Shown here: positions 63,989 to 64,000 of the stretch, piece by piece
How the letters are laid out: each line of letters begins with the position of its first letter
How positions within the stretch are numbered: the stretch's first letter is position 1
Translations under genes and position numbers: made by a program
From: Protopterus annectens
Taxonomy: Eukaryota; Chordata; Ceratodontiformes; Protopteridae
DNA length: 64,000 nt
Direction: 5' to 3'
NCBI RefSeq assembly: GCF_019279795.1
Contig: NC_056732.1
Span: forward strand, 1,074,929,740 to 1,074,993,739
The notes under the pieces: generated by a model
Told to the model about the DNA's origin: nothing
Seen by the model: the letters and a program-made list of their open reading frames with translations, nothing else
Databases searched by the model: none

Positions 63989-64000
63989 GCCTGGATAAGT

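Larger units (their letters stand above)
60103..64000 (-). mobile_element. CR1-F: long antisense CR1 (cut by window edge)
   Basis: It runs from the 3' terminal repeat at the left (CATAGGTTAATAGGTAGGTG, about 60101) to the ORF1 start at 63988. The 5' UTR is beyond the window. It is among the best preserved copies: ORF1 has one break near its end, and ORF2 has few. Small changes include a 24-bp tandem duplication (about 60535-60582) and a short deletion near 60478. It inserted into the triplicated repeat at 59.4-60.1 kb. Confidence 0.95.

Overview
This window looks like vertebrate nuclear DNA made almost entirely of transposable elements. I found no host protein-coding gene, rRNA or convincing functional tRNA. 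The content is CR1-type LINEs with an esterase ORF1, two DIRS tyrosine-recombinase retrotransposons, a class I (gamma/epsilon-like) endogenous retrovirus, L1/Tx1-like and L2-like LINEs, tRNA-derived SINEs, TTAA-flanked and other MITEs, long CA/TG microsatellites and several minisatellites. Deep nesting and several DIRS and CR1 copies suggest a very large genome such as that of a lungfish or salamander. That taxonomic guess is an inference from repeat content only.

Layout. 1-1302: 3' part of a CR1 element. 1303-8230: two old, A-rich L1/Tx1-like LINE copies, interrupted by a MITE (about 4650-5450) and an antisense L2-like 3' end (about 6690-7270), then a tRNA-SINE with a CR1-like tail. 9026-54243: the main structure. 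An LTR at 9026-9436 + 15578-15995 has a polypurine tract on its inner side. An LTR of the same family at 53483-54243 has a tRNA-His-like primer binding site on its inner side. Between them, on the minus strand and in correct order, lie gag, pro, pol and env remnants. I read this as one ancient provirus, originally about 8-9 kb, stretched to about 45 kb by nested insertions.

The insertions are: DIRS-A (9437-15577) in the 3' LTR, itself carrying a CR1 fragment; CR1-A (about 17160-21414) and CR1-B (about 21745-25133) in env and at the pol-env boundary; an L2-like LINE (about 27126-29440) in the pol connection domain; DIRS-B (31838-36663) in gag; and a TTAA MITE, several further CR1 copies, inverted repeats and a minisatellite in the leader side (37.6-53.4 kb). 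54.2-60.1 kb holds decayed CR1 pieces, a (TG)n tract, a 45-bp minisatellite, a CCCTAA-rich repeat and a triplicated CA-containing repeat. 60103-64000 is a long minus-strand CR1 with an almost complete ORF1.

How the parts work together. CR1 ORF1 has a Cys4 zinc-binding-like N-terminus plus an SGNH-esterase-like domain. ORF2 has an endonuclease and a reverse transcriptase. All copies share a 3' end with an 8-bp terminal repeat, and a tRNA-SINE has borrowed that tail. Each DIRS element has inverted terminal repeats and an internal complementary region that records the joined ends of a circular intermediate. Nearly every ORF is broken by stops, frameshifts or catalytic-site changes, so the window is mostly a fossil record whose nesting gives a relative order of events.
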